Assembly: GCA_015680685.1 (NCBI GenBank)
Contig: MNCI01010184.1
Location: forward strand, 10,264-71,676
Source: Gnetum montanum
Taxonomy: Eukaryota; Streptophyta; Gnetopsida; Gnetales; Gnetaceae
Length of the DNA: 61,413 nt
Direction: 5' to 3'
The notes beneath the pieces were generated by a model, which was given only the letters and a program-made list of their open reading frames with translations, did no database searches and was not told where the DNA came from. This document shows positions 56,880-61,413 of the stretch, piece after piece (position 1 is the stretch's first letter; the number at the start of each line of letters is the position of its first letter). A program made the translations under genes and the position numbers.

Positions 56880-58250
56880 TTAGCATGGATGGCCATCTCC
56901 CCCATGACTAAGTTGAAAGAAGAAGATCCAAAAGATTGAGCGTGGTTGTTCATCTAGTGAGGTGTCTATTGAGTTGGTTGGCTTGGGCTCATGGAAAGGT
57001 TTCAGTTGTTGGATGTTGAGTAATTTCTTCTTGTCTAGGCTGTTAGGTTTACATATGATCATGGCCCTAGATGGAAAAGTCTCTTCAATAATGTAAGGTC
57101 CTTCCCACAATGTTTGAAACTTGGTTTGTTGAGGTATGCATGTAGGATTCTAGTAGAAAACCTTGTCTCCTGGTTGAAACTTGAATTTTCTTATTTTGAG
57201 GACATGGCATTTCTTGTTGAATGCCTTATGCACTTCATTGGATGATAGGGACATTAATTGATTTTCATCTTACAAGTTGAGATTCATTAATCTTTGATTT
57301 TGTGCTAAACTTAGATCCATGTCAACGTCATAGGCTGTAGAGAGTGTACGAAGCTCGAATTGAATGGGTAGTGTTGGTAGCTTTTCATACAAAAGCTCAT
57401 AGGGAGAATAACCTATGGAAAAATTCTATGTGGAGTGATAGGCCGAAAGGGCATCATTTAGTTTGATGCTCCAGTCCCTTCAGTGCTTGCTAATAGTGCA
57501 TGCTAGAATTTTCATAATCTCCTAGTTAGTGACTTCAGCTTAACCATTGGCTTAAGGGTGATAAGGTATTGTGAGTTTGTGCTCAACCCCCAACCGCTGC
57601 ATAAGTTTTTGGAAAGTGGCACCTATGAAATGAGTTTCATTATCAAAAATTAATGCATGAGGCACACCAAACCTATTTATGATGTTCTAATGTACAAACC
57701 AAGCAACAGTAGTGGATGTACAATTAATGATGGTTATTGCTTCTACCCACTTAGTGCAATAGTCTATTGTAACTATTATATATGCCTTTTCATTTGACAT
57801 AGGCATGATGGAACCCATAAAGTCAGTGCTCCAAATATCGAATGGCTCGAGAGGTTGAATCCATTATTATGGTCTCTCCATTCGAGCTGTCATTCCACCA
57901 TCTCTTTGACAATGATCACAAGCATAGATGAATTAGTATGCATCTCTGAAGATTGTTGGCTAGTAACATCCTATCATGAGGATTTTTATGGTCGTGCATC
58001 CCCCACAAAGACCTTTGTGAGCATCTTGGAGAATGTGCAATTGATTTGTGTCAATGACATACCAGTGTACCAGGCCATCAGGACATATTTTATAAAGATT
58101 CCCATTGATTTCCATGAAGCGATTAACCTAGTGAAGAAACTATTGTTTCTTATGGGTGTCTAGCCCTTACGGTAGTTCTTTCTTGAGTAGATAAGTAAGA
58201 ATGGTGTCATACTATCTTGGTTCATTGGGCATTTGTGCATTAATAGCCAT
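56880..58250 (-). pseudogene. Integrase of element G
   Basis: The C-terminus is open at 57110-56880 (MWEGPYIIEETFPSRAM ... SHGGDGHPC). The core has FDIW-TDFMGSIMPMSNEKAY (57850-57770), a DNETHF-like segment with altered residues near 57645, and AEVTN at 57540. LRTLSTAYDVDMDLSLAQNQ lies at 57356-57297. Many stops. It ends beside a PPT-like box (56917-56896). Confidence 0.8.
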
Positions 58251-59880
58251 GCAAAGAGATATTCATCAAGAAATTGATCAAATAAGGGACTCTCTTTCTC
58301 CTTATTGTCCCATCTTAGCTATGATAAGTGGTTGGCAATCACATTTTTCATGCCCTTTTGATCTACCATTCTAAGATCAAACTCTTGTAAAATCGTGAGG
58401 CACCATATGACATGGGGGCTCACTATAGGTTTATTCATTAAAAACCAAATGGTGCTATGATCTATATGCACGAACACTTTATAGCCAAGCACATAGTGCC
58501 TAAACATTTCTAAGGAAAACACCACTGCCATCAACACTTTTTTTGTAGTGGTGTAGTTCAGTTGTGCACTTGCGATACTCCAACTTATGCAGTGAATGTA
58601 ATATGGATGTCTTTGATCATCCATCTATGTAAGCACTGCCCCCAAATCATGATTTGATGCATCGATCATCACATGAAATGGCTTGGACCAATCAGGTACT
58701 TGTAGAATTAGGGTCTCAACAAGCTTCTACTTTAGTTGTTAAAATGGTGTTTCACATGCATGGATCTAGACAAATGGTGCATCTTTCTTTGTTAATTCAA
58801 CCAAAAACTTGGCAATTTTGGAAAAGTTCTCAATGAAGTATTAGTAGTAGCTAGTATGACCAAGGAACTTCTTTAATTGTTTCTGGTTGATAGGTTATTC
58901 CTTGGATGACCCTTATCTTTTCAGGGTCCACCTCAATTCCTACTTTTGAGATACGATTCCCCAAGACTATGTCTTCTTGGATCATAAGATGGCTCTTTTG
59001 CTAATTGAGCCAGAGGTTCGTTTCAACACATCTCCTCAACACCCACTCAAGATGGTCCAAGGCTTGCTCAAACATAGCTCGATAGGTAGAAAATTCATCC
59101 ATGAAGAATTTTACCCTACTACCAATTTGTTATTGGAAAATGCTAAGGACTAATTATTGAAATGTAGCTAGGGCATTACATAGACCAAATGGCATTTGAT
59201 GGTAAGCGAAAGTTCCCCAAGGACTTATGAAATTCATCTTCACTTGATCCTTTGGTGTGATTTGGATTTGGTTATAGCCACTATAACCATCCAAAAAATT
59301 GTAGTAGCTATGCCCAGAAATGGTGTCTAGTCCTTGGTCAACAAAGGGCAACGGAAAATTATCTTTCAAAGTTGCCAAATTGAGCAACCAAAAGTCAATG
59401 CACACCTAACATTTTCCTTCTTTCTTGGTCACAATCATGAGTGGGTTAACCCACTTACTATTTGCAATAGGGTAGATGAATCCCATCTTGAGGAGTTGCT
59501 TGATTTTCTCTTTGACAATTTGCTTTAGTTTGGGATTCAATCGCTACTGCAGCTATCATTTTAGCTTAACAACAGGGTCAATGTATATTTGGTGTTGGCA
59601 TATTCTTGGATCTATTCTTGTGAGCTCAAAATATGACCAAGCAAAGGTTGCTGACCACTTTTCCACAAAATTCATCAACATATTCTTTTGTCCTATAGTA
59701 AGTTTGGCATTAATAATGACTAGCTTTCTATTTTTTAAGAACACATACTCCATTTTGATTGATAGTGTCTTTAATACAAGGGGTTCTTGTTTGAAATTGT
59801 TAGGAATCTCCAACTCTCCCCAATTGATATCATCATTCACTTACTCAGAGAGCTGGTGATGAACTTGCTCGAGTTCATCC
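58251..59880 (-). pseudogene. Reverse transcriptase and RNase H of element G
   Basis: RT: LNLATLKDNFPLPFVDQGLD, FLDGYSGYNQIQITPKDQVK and MPFGLCNALATFQ, with the catalytic box FMDE (59105-59094) as in D. RNase H: open at 58624-58319 with IHCISWSIASAQLNYTTTKK, VFSLEMFRHYVLGYKV and HIDHSTIWFLMNKP. Frame breaks near 58890 and 59150. Confidence 0.87.
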
Positions 59881-60420
59881 ATACTTATAACATAATCACA
59901 TGTTAGGCCCTTAAGAGGCTCCATGCATAATGTACTGCTGCTATAATCAACTGTTAGCTGTTGGGTGCCTTGTTGTTTTGTGGCTACCGCGTACAGACAT
60001 CTTTGGATTTTAGCTTCCAATGCACACTACTTGCATGCAAAAATAGATGTTCACTTCACTTCCCAAATTTATTTTCTTTGGATATCTCTAAGGAAAGATC
60101 TCTAATACCCATTTTGACATCAGTGGTGCTTAACAACATCCTTTCCATAATAATTGGAAAGCCCCCCTATAGTTCTCCACCATGATTACTAGGAATTTGA
60201 TAGGATATGACCACCCAAAAATGGTGGTCATGATGTACATCTCATGCGAGATCAAATTAACACCAAAACTAGAATTAAGAAGAGCTTTACAAGGCTCATT
60301 CCTAGCAATTTACAAATATACTAAGGGACTCCTAGGATTGGCTAACTTCATGGGTAGGTTACTAGCTCAAATCCAATCAAATACAACATAAGTTAACATC
60401 ATGGTGTGGATTTGAGAGAG
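59881..60420 (-). pseudogene. Protease of element G with altered active site
   Basis: The active-site string reads ALLNSSFGVNLIS. The catalytic DSG is NSS (60276-60268), both changes explained by G-to-A on the coding strand. The flap region GMDVKMG and IIMERMLLSTTDVKMGI-like sequence at 60150-60090 is recognisable but decayed. It cannot be active. Confidence 0.8.
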
Positions 60421-61413
60421 ATTTTGATTTAAAGGAGACTCAGATAAAGGTGATGCAGAGGAAGGTGGAGGAGTAGGGCCACCAACCACTAGTGTGTCCG
60501 AGGGCTTTGGTGGACTGCAAGGTTGAAAGAAGGATCTTTTCTTTGATCATGGTTCTGACCCACTTGGTTGGCTAACTAGTTGTAGATTAACCACCCTCAT
60601 AGCATTTTTTTTTGTTGTGGTTGGGTAGGCATATCACCTTGCATGGATGGAGTAAGTGGTAGTTGTACAAGAGGTGAAAGAGTAGGTGCAGGAACAGGAG
60701 CATGAGAATAGTAGGTGGCATTCCTCCTTGCATATGGTAGTTGGTAAACTTCAGGAAGGTGGTGGTGAGGTTGGTAAGTAGCAACATGACCAGAAAAGTC
60801 CTGTGGAGATGAAGGTTTTTGAACATAATTACCAAAAGGATCTAGTTGTCGGTAGGGGTACTACTATCTTGGAGGTGCCAATGTCCATGATTTTGATTGT
60901 TGTCATTGCTAATATAATTCATAAGGTTTTGGTGGAGTTCCACTTGGATAATACTGCTATGGTTGGTGGAACTATCGAGAGTTGCCTTGTAGATAAGGTA
61001 ATATTTTGGGTGTTTGCCTTTGTGTAAGTCATGGATGTAAGGCATACACCCCAAATTCTTACAAGTGTGACACAATTGGATAGCATCCCTTGGGATGTTG
61101 ATGCTAGCAAACGTCACACCCACCATCATTATCTAATTCACTATCTGTAACTGTCTCTATTGCAACCATCTTACCCTTACCCTTGGATATGGCACATTCA
61201 GCTTCTTTATGTCTTCGACACTCACGCTCACCACTTTGTTCCTTAGACTTTGTAGTAATTTTTAAAATATCTTGAAACTTATTGTCCATGGAGCCCCATA
61301 ATTAGTCAACCTTAGCCATTATTTCCGACTGAAATTTCTATAGTGGTAAGGTTTTCTAATTAGCCACCTCATCTCTTGTTAACTCATCCTCACTGTCACA
61401 AAATTAAACCCTC
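60421..61413 (-). pseudogene. gag of element G, N-terminal part outside window
   Basis: Read leftwards from 61413: KVDxLWGSMDNKFQDILKIT-like sequence, a KGKGKMVAIETV basic/acidic run, CDVC-FASINIPRDAIQLCHTC near the knuckle, then a Tyr/Pro/Gln-rich tail (60960-60600) and KRSFFQPCSPPKP before the protease. It is of the same type as the C, D and E gags. Confidence 0.78.

Larger units (their letters stand above)
53973..61413 (-). mobile_element. Element G: Athila-like gypsy element, 5' end outside window
   Basis: On the minus strand the window holds gag (partial), protease, RT, RNase H, integrase, 3' noncoding region with two hairpins, a short 3' ORF, polypurine tract and 3' LTR. The left flank is CCTAG (53968-53972); the matching right flank is off the window. 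Domain order and motifs match C, D and E. Heavily decayed. Confidence 0.88.

Overview
This is a stretch of plant nuclear DNA made almost entirely of LTR retrotransposons nested in one another. The lineage marks are plant-specific. The Ty3/gypsy copies have a primer binding site close to the 3' end of plant tRNA-Asp, an Athila-like reverse transcriptase (DDFS-YG ... LGHKIS), long LTRs of about 0.8-1.0 kb starting TGATGAG and ending CTCATCA, and no chromodomain. One Ty1/copia element is also present. The species cannot be named from the sequence. No intact host gene, tRNA, rRNA or CRISPR array was found. Every retroelement coding region except one short 3' ORF is broken by stops and frameshifts, many of them consistent with C-to-T decay.

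Layout, left to right. Element A (1-2860, minus, cut by the window edge) has a gag, a primer site and an LTR. Element B (about 2861-6979, minus) is a decayed gag-only copy with a 5' truncated gag. A diverged spacer lies at 6980-8281. Element C (8282-20482, minus, about 12.2 kb) has gag and RT-RNaseH-integrase but has lost its protease; it carries a roughly 1000-codon decayed ORF between pol and the 3' LTR. From 20483 to 23946 there is a copia-like LTR with a 24-bp tandem repeat, then a non-TE-looking segment. Element E (23947-44035, plus) has perfect CCTAG target duplications and is split by element D (32652-42512, minus). Spacer 44036-45149 holds a second copy of a segment also seen at 21402. 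A Ty1/copia element (about 45150-53972, plus) is interrupted inside its integrase by element F (45570-51463, plus, gag-only). Element G (53973 to the window end, minus) sits in the copia 3' LTR.

How the parts relate. C, D, E and G are pol-bearing members of one Athila-like group. F and B, and probably A, have LTR ends, primer site and 3' noncoding blocks of the same kind but a different gag and no pol, so F and B look like gag-only non-autonomous partners. In D, E and F, and in decayed form in C and G, the stretch before the 3' LTR holds an ORF in the env position. It is preceded by a splice-acceptor-like TAG, usually starts ATGGC, and reads in frame into the TGA that opens the 3' LTR. C has a long version whose N-terminal half recalls the 'putative plant transposon protein' domain and whose C-terminal half is coiled-coil-like; D, E and F appear to hold short versions.

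Other strong signals are a hairpin in the 3' noncoding region of C, D, E and G whose inner stem changes sequence while keeping its pairing, an 80-nt conserved block present in six elements, swapped repeat modules in U3, and a 359-bp perfect inverted duplication at 17870-18613 bounded by single Ns that is best read as an assembly error.
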